Shown in pieces: positions 1 through 8,050 of a stretch of DNA of 33,769 bases. A program made the translations under genes and the position numbers. The notes below the pieces were generated by a model, which was not told the DNA's origin, did not search any database, and was given only the letters and a program-made list of their open reading frames with translations. Origin of the DNA: Pseudomonadota bacterium (lineage in GTDB: Bacteria; Myxococcota; Myxococcia; Myxococcales; Anaeromyxobacteraceae); the NCBI GenBank assembly GCA_023428085.1, contig JAEYZK010000032.1, positions 1-33,769 on the forward strand, written 5' to 3'. The stretch's first letter is position 1. Every line of letters starts with the position of its first letter.

Positions 1-1
1 C

Positions 2-556
2 GAGCGGGTGGCGCGCGAGGGCGGCGCCGCGCTGGCGGTGGCGGGCGACGTGCGGCGCGAGGCGGACGTGCGGCGGCTCCGCGAGGAGCACGAGCGCGCG
101 CTCGGGCCGGTGGACGTCCTCGTGAACGGCGCCGGGATCCTCGTCCGCGGGCCGGCGGAGGACCTCGCGCTCGAGGCGTTCCGCGAGGTGCTCGACGTGA
201 ACCTCGTCGGCCCGTTCCTGTGCGCGCGGGAGGTCATCCCCGGGATGAAGGCGCGGGGGCGTGGCCGGATCGTCAACGTGGCGTCGATCTCCGCGACCCT
301 CGGCACGCCGCTGGCGAGCCCGTACAACGCGTCGAAGTGGGGGCTCGTCGGGCTCACGAAGTGCCTCGCCGAGGAGCTCCGGCCGGCCGGCGTGCAGTGC
401 CTCGCGGTCTCGCCCGGGAGCACCGACACCGCGATGCTCGCGCAGACGCCGTTCCCGCCGCGGATGTCCCCGGAGGACGTCGCGCGGGTGGTCGTGTTCG
501 CCGCGCTCGACGCGCCGGACGCGATGACCGGGGCCAACGTCGAGGTGTTCGGGTGA
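2..556 (+). CDS. Short-chain dehydrogenase/reductase, 5' truncated
   Basis: This is the C-terminal part of an SDR-family NAD(P)-dependent oxidoreductase; the reading frame is open through the left edge, so the Rossmann GxxxGxG segment lies outside the window. Visible family marks are the N-G-A-G motif after the third strand, the active-site Ser region (VASIS) and the catalytic Tyr/Lys pair in YNASK. A C-terminal SPG and 'TGANVEVFG' ending are like FabG-type reductases. The substrate cannot be told from the sequence. Its stop overlaps the GTG of the next gene (GTGA), which suggests translational coupling with the FAD-linked oxidase and possibly a shared oxidation pathway for a hydroxy acid or alcohol. 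The family call is firm; the role is unknown. Confidence 0.9.
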   Translation, partial: ERVAREGGAALAVAGDVRREADVRRLREEHERALGPVDVLVNGAGILVRGPAEDLALEAFREVLDVNLVGPFLCAREVIPGMKARGRGRIVNVASISATLGTPLASPYNASKWGLVGLTKCLAEELRPAGVQCLAVSPGSTDTAMLAQTPFPPRMSPEDVARVVVFAALDAPDAMTGANVEVFG

Positions 557-1944
557 GCGCGGGCCGGGCGGAGGTCGTCGCCGCGCTCCGGCGCGTCTTC
601 CCGGCGGACCGGCTCCTCCTGGATCCGGAGCGGCGCGAGGTCTACGGGCGCGACGAGTGTGACCTCGGGTCGCGACCGCCCGACGCGGTGGTCCTCGCCG
701 AGCGGGCGGAGGACGTCCAGGCGGTCTTCGCGATCGCCGCCCGCCACCGAGCCCCCGTCATCCCGGTCGGCGCGCGCAGCGGCAAGTCGGGCGGCATCAT
801 GGCGCTCGAGGGCGGCGTCGCGGTGTCGCTCGAGCGGATGAACCGGATCCTGGAGATCGCACCGGCGGACGGGCTCTGCCGCGTGGAGCCGGGCGTCGTC
901 ACCGGCCAGCTCCAGGCGGAGGTCGAGCGGCGCGGCCTGTTCTACCCGCCCGATCCGAACTCGCTCGACCTCTGCTCGATCGGCGGCAACGTGGCCGAGA
1001 ACGCGGGCGGGCCGCGCGCCCTCAAGTACGGCGTGACCCGCGACTACGTGCTCGGGCTCACGGTCGTCGTCCCGACCGGCGAGATCCTCCGGGTCGGCAA
1101 GCGGAGCATCAAGGGGGTCGCCGGCTACGACCTGACCGGCCTGTTCGTCGGGAGCGAGGGCACGCTCGGCGTCGTGACCGAGGTGACCCTGGAGCTCCTG
1201 CCGCTCCCCCGCCACGTCGCCACCGGGCTCGTCGCGTTCGCGGACGTCGCCGGCGCCGCCCGGGCCGTCACGCGGCTCCTCACGAGCGGCGTCCTCCCCC
1301 GCTGCCTCGAGCTGTTCGACGACGTCTCGCTCGAGGCCGCGGCGCGGACCTCGCCGTACCGGTTCCCGCCCGGCGCGGGGGCGGCCCTCCTCGTCGAGGT
1401 GGACGGCAACGACGAGGACGGCGTGCTCGCGGAGCTCGCGCGGGCCGCCGAGGCGCTCGCCGCCGACGCGCAGGGCGAGATGGTCATGGCGCGGGACGAG
1501 GCGCAGCGGCGCAGCCTGTGGGAGACGCGCCGGATGCTCTCGGTGAACCTCAAGATCGTCCACCCCCGCAAGCTCTCCGAGGACGTGGCGGTCCCGCGCT
1601 CGCGCATCCCCGACCTCGTCGCGCAGGCGAAGGAGATCGGCCGCCGGCACGGGCTCACCGTCGCCACCTACGGCCACGCGGGCGACGGCAACCTCCACGT
1701 CAACATCCTCTTCGACCGCGAGGACGAGCGCGGGCGGGCCGAGGGCGCCGCGGCGGACGTGCTCCGCGCGTCCGTCGATCTGGGCGGGACGATCACCGGC
1801 GAGCACGGCGTGGGGTACACGAAGCGCGCGTTCCTCGAGTACGAGCAGGGCGCGGAGCTCGTGGCGCTGCAGCGGCGCCTCAAGGCCGTGTTCGATCCGC
1901 TGGGGATCCTCAACCCCGGCAAGATCTTCCTCCCCCTCCCGTGA
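553..1944 (+). CDS. FAD-linked oxidase, GlcD / D-lactate dehydrogenase family
   Basis: A 463-residue flavoprotein of the glycolate oxidase GlcD / D-2-hydroxyacid dehydrogenase family, which oxidises a 2-hydroxy acid to the 2-oxo acid. The N-terminal half is the PCMH-type FAD-binding domain, with PVGARSGKSGG near residue 75 and GGNVAENAGG further on. The C-terminal half is the FAD-oxidase C domain, with GHAGDGNLH at about 374-382 and the GEHGVG signature near 416-421. I chose the GTG that overlaps the upstream stop (GTGA), because the longer upstream frame runs antisense-like through the dehydrogenase gene and the usual family length is about 460. No glcE or glcF partner lies next door, so glycolate versus D-lactate or another hydroxy acid is undecided. 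Confidence 0.93.
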   Translation: MSAGRAEVVAALRRVFPADRLLLDPERREVYGRDECDLGSRPPDAVVLAERAEDVQAVFAIAARHRAPVIPVGARSGKSGGIMALEGGVAVSLERMNRILEIAPADGLCRVEPGVVTGQLQAEVERRGLFYPPDPNSLDLCSIGGNVAENAGGPRALKYGVTRDYVLGLTVVVPTGEILRVGKRSIKGVAGYDLTGLFVGSEGTLGVVTEVTLELLPLPRHVATGLVAFADVAGAARAVTRLLTSGVLPRCLELFDDVSLEAAARTSPYRFPPGAGAALLVEVDGNDEDGVLAELARAAEALAADAQGEMVMARDEAQRRSLWETRRMLSVNLKIVHPRKLSEDVAVPRSRIPDLVAQAKEIGRRHGLTVATYGHAGDGNLHVNILFDREDERGRAEGAAADVLRASVDLGGTITGEHGVGYTKRAFLEYEQGAELVALQRRLKAVFDPLGILNPGKIFLPLP

Positions 1945-2064
1945 ACGAGCCCGAGCCCGAGCCCGAACGCAGCTCGGGGGTCTGCGGGACGCACCCGGCA
2001 CCTCCCCGGGCGCGGGCGCCGGCTCGAGCACGGGCTCGGGATTGACGCACCCGCTGCGCTCGCC

Positions 2065-2093
2065 TTGACTCTCACGCCGGAAGCCTGCTTAGA
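2065..2093 (+). promoter_or_regulatory. Putative sigma70 promoter for korAB
   Basis: TTGACT (2065-2070) and CTTAGA (2088-2093) are separated by 17 bases, in the only AT-richer patch of the 211-base gap before korA. The gap's first part (1945-2050) is Ser/Pro-like low complexity made of GAGCCC repeats that can pair with GGGCTC near 2033, which may end the upstream transcript. Predicted from sequence only. Confidence 0.5.
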
Positions 2094-2173
2094 GTGCATT
2101 TTCGCACGGTTGGGGCCCCTCCGACGGAGGAACCACGGACGGGCCCCGGTCTTCGATGGAGGCCCATCCGCTC

Positions 2174-4033
2174 ATGGCGACGCAGACGACGCCGTCCCGG
2201 CTCAAGGTGGCAGAGGTCGAGGCGGTGACAATCCGGTTCGTCGGTGATTCCGGCGACGGCATGCAGCTCACCGGCGCCGAGTTCACCCGCGCCAGCGCGC
2301 TCGCGGGCAACGACGTGGCGACCTTCCCCGACTTCCCGGCGGAGATCCGGGCGCCCGCCGGCTCGCTCTCCGGGGTGTCCGGCTTCCAGGTCAACGTCGG
2401 CGCGAAGGACGTGCACACGCCCGGCGACATGCCCGACGTGCTCGTGGCCATGAACCCGGCCGCGCTCAAGACGAACCTCGCCGACCTGAAGCCGGGCGGG
2501 CTCCTGCTCGTGAACACGGGCGCGTTCACGCCGGGCAACCTCGAGAAGGCCGGCTACACGGCGAGCCCGCTCGAGGACGCGGCGCTCCGCGGCAAGTACC
2601 GGTTCATCGGCGTCGACATGAACGGCCTCACGGAGGCGGCGCTGGCCGGCGCCGGGCTCTCCTCGAAGGAGGTCGCGCGCTGCAAGAACTACTTCGCGCT
2701 CGGCCTCCTCCAGTGGCTCTACAGCCGCCCGGCGGACCAGGAGGCGGAGTCGATCCGCCGCAAGTTCGCCAAGAAGCCGGAGCTGGCGGCCGCCAACCTC
2801 AAGGTGTTCGAGGCCGGCTACTCCTACGGCGAGACCTCCGAGCTCTTCTTCGAGCGCTACGCGATCCCGGCCACGAAGCTCGCGCCCGGCACCTACCGGA
2901 CGATCACCGGGAACCACGCCGCCGCGCTCGGCTTCGCGGCGGTCGCGAAGACGACCGGGAAGCAGGTCTTCTTCGGGGGGTACCCCATCACCCCGTCCAC
3001 CGAGATCGTGCAGGAGCTCTCGAAGTGGAAGGAGCACGGGGTCGTGACCTTCCAGGCGGAGGACGAGATCGCCGGCATCGGCTCCGCGATCGGCGCCGCG
3101 TACGCCGGGGCGCTCGCGGTGACCGCCACCTCCGGCCCGGGCCTCGCGCTCAAGGTCGAGATGATGGGCCTCGCGGTCATCGCCGAGCTGCCGATCGTGA
3201 TCGTGGACGTGCAGCGCGGCGGGCCCTCCACCGGCATGCCGACCAAGACGGAGCAGGCCGACCTGCTCATGGCGCTCTTCGGCCGGCACGGCGAGGCGCC
3301 GATGCCGGTGCTGGCGGCGCAGAGCCCCTCCGACTGCTTCTGGGGGGCGATGGAGGCGATGCGGATCGCGGTGAAGTGGATGACGCCGGTCCTCCTCCTC
3401 ACCGACGGGTACCTCGCCAACGGCTCCGAGCCGTTCCGGATCCCGGACGCGTCCGAGCTGCCCAGGGTCGAGCCGCGCTACGCGACCGCGCCCAACCGCG
3501 ACGGCAAGTACATGCCGTACCTGCGCGACGAGAAGCTCGTCCGGCCCTGGGCCATCCCGGGCACGCCGGGGCTCGAGCACCGCGTCGGCGGCCTCGAGAA
3601 GGACTCGCTCACCGGGATGGTGTCGTACGACGGCGCCAACCACGAGCTCATGGTCCGGACCCGGGCGCAGAAGATCCGGAACGTCGTCGAGGACGTCCCC
3701 GACGTCGCGGTGGACGGCCCGGAGCAGGGCGACCTGCTGCTCGTCTCCTGGGGTGGGACGTACGGCTCGGTCCGGACCGCGGCCGAGCGGCTGCGCGGCG
3801 AGGGGAAGGCCGTCTCGCACGTCCACCTCCGCTGGCTCAACCCGCTGCCGAAGAACCTGGGCGCGATCCTGCGGCGGTTCCCGAAGGTGCTCGTCCCGGA
3901 GGTCAACGACGGGCAGCTCGCGTTCTACCTGCGCGGCATGTTCCCGGGCGTGGACCCCGTCTCGCACACCCGCATCAACGGCAAGCCGCTCCGCGTCTCC
4001 GAGCTGGTCGAGAAGGTCCACCAGGTCCTGTAG
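2174..4033 (+). CDS. korA: 2-oxoacid:ferredoxin oxidoreductase, fused gamma-alpha subunit
   Basis: The large subunit of a two-subunit 2-oxoacid:ferredoxin oxidoreductase, most likely 2-oxoglutarate synthase (2-oxoglutarate + CoA to succinyl-CoA + CO2 with reduced ferredoxin). The N-terminal gamma domain begins with the typical FVGDSGDGMQLTG. The alpha domain starts near residue 235 and carries the TATSGPG and QRGGPSTGMPTKTEQ signatures. A transketolase C-like domain closes the 619-residue protein. An ATG lies at 2156, but GGAGG at 2158-2162 is well placed only for the ATG at 2174, so I use the latter. korB follows after 14 bases. The fused gamma-alpha form is typical of the KorA/OorA group; substrate choice among 2-oxoacids is inferred. 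Confidence 0.95.
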   Translation: MATQTTPSRLKVAEVEAVTIRFVGDSGDGMQLTGAEFTRASALAGNDVATFPDFPAEIRAPAGSLSGVSGFQVNVGAKDVHTPGDMPDVLVAMNPAALKTNLADLKPGGLLLVNTGAFTPGNLEKAGYTASPLEDAALRGKYRFIGVDMNGLTEAALAGAGLSSKEVARCKNYFALGLLQWLYSRPADQEAESIRRKFAKKPELAAANLKVFEAGYSYGETSELFFERYAIPATKLAPGTYRTITGNHAAALGFAAVAKTTGKQVFFGGYPITPSTEIVQELSKWKEHGVVTFQAEDEIAGIGSAIGAAYAGALAVTATSGPGLALKVEMMGLAVIAELPIVIVDVQRGGPSTGMPTKTEQADLLMALFGRHGEAPMPVLAAQSPSDCFWGAMEAMRIAVKWMTPVLLLTDGYLANGSEPFRIPDASELPRVEPRYATAPNRDGKYMPYLRDEKLVRPWAIPGTPGLEHRVGGLEKDSLTGMVSYDGANHELMVRTRAQKIRNVVEDVPDVAVDGPEQGDLLLVSWGGTYGSVRTAAERLRGEGKAVSHVHLRWLNPLPKNLGAILRRFPKVLVPEVNDGQLAFYLRGMFPGVDPVSHTRINGKPLRVSELVEKVHQVL

Positions 4034-4047
4034 CGCGAGGAACGAAC

Positions 4048-5082
4048 ATGAGCACGACCCAGGCCCCCGCCTACACCAAGAAGGACTTCGAGTCCGGCGT
4101 CGATCCGCGCTGGTGCCCCGGCTGCGGCGACTACTCGATCATCAACCAGGTGCAGCGCACGCTGCCCGCGGCCGGCGTGCCGCGCGAGAACATCGTCTTC
4201 GTCTCCGGCATCGGCTGCTCGTCGCGCTTCCCGTACTACATGCGCAACTACGGGATGCACACGATCCACGGCCGCGCGCCGTCGTTCGCGACCGGCATCA
4301 AGCTCTCGCGGCCCGAGCTCCAGGTGTGGATCGTCACCGGCGACGGCGACGCGCTCGCGATCGGCGGGAACCACTTCATCCACGCGTGCCGCCGCAACGT
4401 GGACCTCAAGATCCTGATGTTCAACAACCGGATCTACGGGCTCACGAAGGGCCAGGTCTCGCCGACCTCCGAGCTCGGCAAGAAGACCAAGACCACGCCG
4501 CACGGCTCGCCCGACTACCCGTTCAACCCCCCCGCGCTCGCCCTCGGCGCGGGCGCGACGTTCGTCGCCCGGGCGATCGACGTCGAGGGCCCCCACCTCG
4601 GCGGCGTGCTCAAGGCCGCGCAGGACCACACGGGCACGGCGTTCGTCGAGGTGTTCCAGAACTGTCCGGTCTTCAACGACGGCGCCTACGAGTTCCTCAC
4701 GGACAAGGGGACCAAGGCCGACACGCAGCTCCGGATGGAGCACGGCAAGCCGCTCCTCTTCGGCAAGGACGGCAAGAAGGGCATCCGGTTCAACCCCCGG
4801 ACCGCGACGCTGGAGGTCGTGACGATCGGGGAGGGCGGGATCACCGAGGCCGACATCCTCGTGCACGACGCGCAGCGCGAGGACCCGACGCTCGCGTTCA
4901 TGCTCGCGAACCTGGGCACGACCCCGGGGTTCCCGACGCCGATCGGCGTGTTCCGCGACGTGCGACGTCCGGCGGGCGACGAGATCACCTGGAACCTCAT
5001 CGACCAGGCGAAGGCGGCGGTGAAGAAGCCGGCCTCGCTCACCGAGTTCCTGTCCCAGGGAGAGACCTGGACGGTGAAGTAG
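4048..5082 (+). CDS. korB: 2-oxoacid:ferredoxin oxidoreductase beta subunit (TPP, 4Fe-4S)
   Basis: The beta subunit, which binds thiamine diphosphate and one [4Fe-4S] cluster. Likely cluster ligands are Cys23 and Cys26 in WCPGCGD, Cys57 in GIGCSSRF and Cys206 in FQNCPVF. The TPP/Mg motif is GDGDALAIGGNH at about residues 99-110, followed by the expected NN(R)IYGLTKGQ segment. At 344 residues it is full length for KorB. It is co-transcribed with korA. No separate ferredoxin-like delta subunit is encoded beside it, so electrons must leave by an external ferredoxin. Its 3' end overlaps the converging TPR gene by 44 bases. Confidence 0.96.
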   Translation: MSTTQAPAYTKKDFESGVDPRWCPGCGDYSIINQVQRTLPAAGVPRENIVFVSGIGCSSRFPYYMRNYGMHTIHGRAPSFATGIKLSRPELQVWIVTGDGDALAIGGNHFIHACRRNVDLKILMFNNRIYGLTKGQVSPTSELGKKTKTTPHGSPDYPFNPPALALGAGATFVARAIDVEGPHLGGVLKAAQDHTGTAFVEVFQNCPVFNDGAYEFLTDKGTKADTQLRMEHGKPLLFGKDGKKGIRFNPRTATLEVVTIGEGGITEADILVHDAQREDPTLAFMLANLGTTPGFPTPIGVFRDVRRPAGDEITWNLIDQAKAAVKKPASLTEFLSQGETWTVK

Positions 5083-5887
5083 GCGCCCGCGCCGCAGGCG
5101 CGGACGGGAAGAGGACCGCGGCCGCACAGCCGCGCGCTGCCTCCAGGCTCTGGAGGCAGCGCTCCTCGCCGGGGCGGAGCTCGAGGCAGCTCTGGCAGGC
5201 TCGTACGGCGTCCCCGCAGCGGTCGAGCCGCACGAGCGAGATGCACAGCCCGTGCTGCGCCTCGACCGAGCCGGGCTCGAGCTCGACCGCCCGGCGGTAC
5301 GAGGCCTCGGCGGCGCTCCAGTTCCTGGAGAGATAGGCGACGAGCCCGAGATCGTGGTGGGCGGCGGCGCGGGCCGGATCCGCCTCGAGCAGGTGGAGGA
5401 GCTCGCGGCGCGAGGCGGCGAAGGCCGCGGAGCGGTCCGCGCCCTCCTCGAGCCCCTTCCAGAGGAGGGCGCGCGCCAGGTTCTGGCGCGCGTCGGCCAG
5501 GTCGGGATCGATCTCGAGCGCGGTGCGGAGGCTCGCCTCGGCCGCGCGGATCTTCCCCTCCGCGAGGAGGGCCTCGCCCAGGTTCGCGTGCGCCTCGGCG
5601 AAGTCGGGCCGGAGCGAGATGGCCCGCTCGAACGAGCGCCGCGCCCGCTTCAGCTCGGAGCGGGTCCGCGCGACCACGCCGAGCCCGTTCTCGCCCTCGG
5701 GGAAGTCCGGATCGAAGGCGAGCGCGTGCCGGAACGCGACCTCGGCGCGCTCCGGGTCGCCGGCGCTCAGGTACTCGTAGCCGCGCGAGACCTCCTCGGC
5801 GGCGCGCGGGTGGAGGCGCGGCGGGACGGGGCAGGCGGCGAGCGCGGCGGCGAGGGCGGGCCAGGCGAGGCGGAGCAGGGGGCGCAT
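5039..5887 (-). CDS. TPR-repeat lipoprotein
   Basis: A 282-residue protein with a short hydrophobic signal ending in a canonical lipobox (Leu16-Ala-Ala-Cys19), so probably a lipid-anchored envelope protein. Residues about 36-245 are tandem tetratricopeptide repeats with the expected G-Y, A-F-x-x-A and D-P pattern (for example SFERAISLRPDFAEAHANLG and SYRRAVELEPGSVEA). The last 75 residues contain six cysteines, unusual for a TPR tail. Such proteins act as assembly scaffolds; Tgl and PilF pilotins are known examples, but I cannot assign this one. The ATG is the only good start, directly before the signal peptide. The gene's 3' end runs into korB on the other strand. Confidence 0.85.
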   Translation of the reverse strand: MRPLLRLAWPALAAALAACPVPPRLHPRAAEEVSRGYEYLSAGDPERAEVAFRHALAFDPDFPEGENGLGVVARTRSELKRARRSFERAISLRPDFAEAHANLGEALLAEGKIRAAEASLRTALEIDPDLADARQNLARALLWKGLEEGADRSAAFAASRRELLHLLEADPARAAAHHDLGLVAYLSRNWSAAEASYRRAVELEPGSVEAQHGLCISLVRLDRCGDAVRACQSCLELRPGEERCLQSLEAARGCAAAVLFPSAPAARAPTSPSRSLPGTGTR

Positions 5888-6008
5888 GGCCCCCGCGAAT
5901 GCGCGTGGCGTGCCGGCGGGAGGCGTGAGGTCCCGGGCTTCAGGCCCCAGGAAGAGCGGGCGGATCCACGCGGCTGCCCGGGGAACACCGCGGAGGAGGC
6001 GCGGGGAA

Positions 6009-6046
6009 CCGTCCGCGCCGCGGCCCCCGGTCCGCGGCGCGGACGG
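6009..6046 (-). terminator. Strong hairpin after the repeat lipoprotein gene
   Basis: A perfect 15-bp stem (arms 6009-6023 and 6032-6046, loop of eight) lies three bases past the stop of the leftward lipoprotein gene and before the leftward TPR gene. On the minus strand it is followed by GTTCC rather than a long T run, so it is a terminator-like or mRNA-end hairpin. The rest of 5888-6049 shows nothing clear. Confidence 0.5.
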
Positions 6047-6049
6047 CGC

Positions 6050-6703
6050 TCACTTCTCCGGCGCGTCCGCAGGGGCGGCAGGGTCCGCCGGCGCCGGGCC
6101 CTCGGCCGGCTCCGAACCGCTGCGCCGGTCCCACCGGTCCACCTGCCCGTCGCCGTCGAGGTCGACGCCGATCCGGTCGAGCACGCCACCCTCCCAGTAC
6201 TCCCAGGTGTCGACCTTGCCCGCGCCCTTCGTGTCGCGCTCCTTCCGCACGAGCTTGCCGTTCTCGTAGAAGGCGATCGTCCGGGCCATGCCGTCGAACC
6301 CCGGCGCGTACTCCTTCTTCACGAGCTGCCCCTTCTCGTACGTGACGACGAGGTCGGCCTTCGCGTCGAAGTCCATGTCGAAGACGACCTTCGCGGAGCG
6401 GCCCTCCTCGTCGAAGGTCTCCCAGGTGTCCACCCGCCGGTCGCGGTTCAGGTCGCGCTCCTTGCGGACGATGCGCTCCTGCCCCTCGGCGATCACGACC
6501 GCGTAGCGCCAGAGGTCCGGCGCGCCGTCGCCGTCCGAGTCGAGGGCGACCACCGCCTCGCCGGGCACCGGCTGCAACCCCTCGATCGTGGACACCGCCG
6601 CCTGGGCGGAGTCGTCCGGCGTCGCGGCCGTGGCCGGCGCGCGGGACTTGTGGGAGCAGGAGGCGGCGAGCAGGCCGGCGGTCAGGAGCAGCGCTCTGCG
6701 CAT
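6050..6703 (-). CDS. Lipoprotein with five Asp-rich repeats
   Basis: A 217-residue exported protein. MRRALLLTAGLLAASC is a signal with Cys16 as likely lipidation site (the lipobox is slightly off, with Ala at -3). The mature part has five degenerate copies of D-x-[D/N]-x-D-x-x-x-D-x-W, for example DSDGDGAPDLW, DLNRDRRVDTW and DLDGDGQVDRW, separated by strands such as VRKERD and TYEKGQLVKKEY. These resemble calcium-binding DxDxDG loops of dockerin or thrombospondin-3 type. The tail is Ala/Pro-rich. The start at 6703 has GAGGT upstream and begins the signal; a longer frame to 6745 adds a non-signal stretch. The family is unknown to me; Ca2+ binding is inference. Its promoter region is shared with the divergent regulator gene. 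Confidence 0.8.
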   Translation of the reverse strand: MRRALLLTAGLLAASCSHKSRAPATAATPDDSAQAAVSTIEGLQPVPGEAVVALDSDGDGAPDLWRYAVVIAEGQERIVRKERDLNRDRRVDTWETFDEEGRSAKVVFDMDFDAKADLVVTYEKGQLVKKEYAPGFDGMARTIAFYENGKLVRKERDTKGAGKVDTWEYWEGGVLDRIGVDLDGDGQVDRWDRRSGSEPAEGPAPADPAAPADAPEK

Positions 6704-6779
6704 GGATCGACCTCGGGTGTACGGAGTCACGAGCCTACCAGACACCCCCCGGGGGCGGCACCGACCGGGCAGGCGCGGT

Positions 6780-6808
6780 TTGACACTACATCAGCAGTCA
6801 CATAGCTT
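6780..6808 (+). promoter_or_regulatory. Putative sigma70 promoter of the RHH gene
   Basis: A consensus TTGACA (6780-6785) is followed after 17 bases by TAGCTT (6803-6808). It lies 28 bases before the TTG start of the ribbon-helix-helix gene, within the 132-base divergent gap with the repeat lipoprotein. Confidence 0.55.
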
Positions 6809-6835
6809 CCAGCGAGCCCCTGGGACGAGGTCGCC

Positions 6836-7027
6836 TTGGCCCGCCGCAAGATCTCCACGACCATCTACATCACGCCCGAGCAGAACGAGCGGCTCAAGCT
6901 CCTCCACGAGCGGACCAAGGTCCCCGTGGCGGAGTACATCCGCCAGGGCATCGACATGGTCCTGGATCACTACCGGGGCGCGATGCCGGGCCAGCTCACC
7001 CTCGAGGACATGGCGGCGAAGAAGTAG
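6836..7027 (+). CDS. Ribbon-helix-helix DNA-binding protein, CdbA-like
   Basis: A 63-residue protein of the ribbon-helix-helix (CopG/Arc) fold. The N-terminal beta strand is ARRKISTTIYITPEQ, followed by helix A (NERLKLLHERTK) and helix B (PVAEYIRQGIDMVLDHY), with the PVAEYIR turn typical of the fold. It would act as a dimer. By memory it closely resembles CdbA of Myxococcus xanthus, a small RHH protein that binds DNA and c-di-GMP competitively and affects chromosome organisation; identity should be checked by alignment. Translation starts at TTG, supported by GAGG at 6827-6830. An epimerase gene follows after 85 bases. Confidence 0.85.
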   Translation: MARRKISTTIYITPEQNERLKLLHERTKVPVAEYIRQGIDMVLDHYRGAMPGQLTLEDMAAKK

Positions 7028-7052
7028 GGGGCTGCGGCGAGGGAGGCCTCCG

Positions 7053-7068
7053 CGCGCCCGCGGGCGCG
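7053..7068. repeat. 16-bp perfect palindrome between the RHH gene and the epimerase gene
   Basis: Bases 7053-7060 and 7061-7068 are exact reverse complements (CGCGCCCG and CGGGCGCG). It sits 44 bases before the epimerase start. In DNA this rich in G+C it may be chance, but as a dyad next to a small DNA-binding protein gene it could be an operator. Confidence 0.3.
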
Positions 7069-7112
7069 ACTACATTGCTCGGACCCAAAGACCCTGCGGG
7101 GTGGAGATCGAC

Positions 7113-8045
7113 ATGGCGAGGCGAGTGCTCATCACCGGGGGTGCCGGCTTCATCGGATCCACCGCGGCGGACCAGTTCCTGGCCGCCGGGTGGGACGTCG
7201 CCATCCTGGACGACCTCTCGAGCGGGAAGCGCGGGAACGTGCCCGCCGGCGCGCGGTTCTACCCGGTGGACGTCCGCAGCGAGGCCGCGCTCGAGGCCGT
7301 GAAGAAGGAGCGGCCGGAGGTGATCTGCCACCAGGCCGCCCAGATCGACGTCCGCCGCTCGATGACCGACCCGCGCTACGACGCGGACGTGAACGTCGGC
7401 GGGCTCCTGAACCTCCTGCAGGCCGCGGTCGCGGCGGGCTCGGTCGAGCACGTCGTCTTCGCGTCCTCCGGCGGGGCGACCTACGGCGACACCGACGTCG
7501 TCCCCACGCCGGAGTCCCACCCGCAGCGACCGGTCTCCTGCTACGGGGCGGCCAAGGCCGCGAGCGAGATCTACCTGGGCGTGTACCGCGCCAACCACGG
7601 GATCAAGGTCACCGCCCTGCGCTACGCGAACGTCTACGGGCCCCGGCAGGATCCGCACGGCGAGGCCGGCGTGGTCGCGATCTTCTGCGGGCGCCTGCTC
7701 GACGGCAAGCCGTGCACGATCTACGGGGACGGCGCGCAGACGCGCGACTACGTGTTCGTCGGGGACGTCGCCCGGGCGAACGTGCTCGCCGCCGAGAAGC
7801 GGTTCGACGGCCCGCTCAACGTCGGCACCGGGGTCGAGACCGACGTGAACCGGATCTACGCGCACCTCGCCCGCGCCGCCGGCGTGAGCCGCCCGCCCGA
7901 GCACGCGCCGGGCCGGATGGGCGAGCAGAAGCGCTCGTGCGTGGACCCCGCGGCGGCGGCGAAGGCCATCGGGTGGAAGCCCGAGGTCGCCATCGAGGAC
8001 GGCCTGGCGCGGACGCTGGAGTTCTTCCGCAAGCAGCGGGGCTGA
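7113..8045 (+). CDS. NAD-dependent epimerase/dehydratase (GalE-like extended SDR)
   Basis: A 310-residue extended short-chain dehydrogenase. The NAD-binding motif is TGGAGFIGS (residues 8-16). The active-site Ser/Thr lies in FASSGGATYGD and the Tyr144-x3-Lys148 pair in YGAAK. C-terminal markers of nucleotide-sugar epimerases are present: LRYANVYGPRQ, GDGAQTRDYVFVGDVARAN and LNVGTG. It most resembles UDP-glucose/UDP-glucuronate 4-epimerases, feeding cell-surface polysaccharide, but the exact sugar is not determined by what can be read. The ATG at 7113 has GGAG at 7103-7106. No glycosyltransferases lie nearby. Confidence 0.93.
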   Translation: MARRVLITGGAGFIGSTAADQFLAAGWDVAILDDLSSGKRGNVPAGARFYPVDVRSEAALEAVKKERPEVICHQAAQIDVRRSMTDPRYDADVNVGGLLNLLQAAVAAGSVEHVVFASSGGATYGDTDVVPTPESHPQRPVSCYGAAKAASEIYLGVYRANHGIKVTALRYANVYGPRQDPHGEAGVVAIFCGRLLDGKPCTIYGDGAQTRDYVFVGDVARANVLAAEKRFDGPLNVGTGVETDVNRIYAHLARAAGVSRPPEHAPGRMGEQKRSCVDPAAAAKAIGWKPEVAIEDGLARTLEFFRKQRG

Positions 8046-8050
8046 GGAGC

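Noticed and set aside
1945..2060. GAGCCC repeats after the FAD oxidase as a CRISPR or tandem-repeat array
   Set aside because: Only about three and a half 6-base units; ordinary low-complexity G+C-rich spacer.
2072..4021. Long open frame of 649 codons on the minus strand, opposite korA
   Set aside because: Low-complexity Arg/Asp/Leu/Val-rich translation with no recognisable motif; the opposite strand encodes a clear KorA. A normal shadow at about 70% G+C.
5252..6805. 517-codon plus-strand frame across the two lipoprotein genes
   Set aside because: Reads antisense to a TPR gene and to a signal-peptide protein, both with clear features; the plus translation has none.
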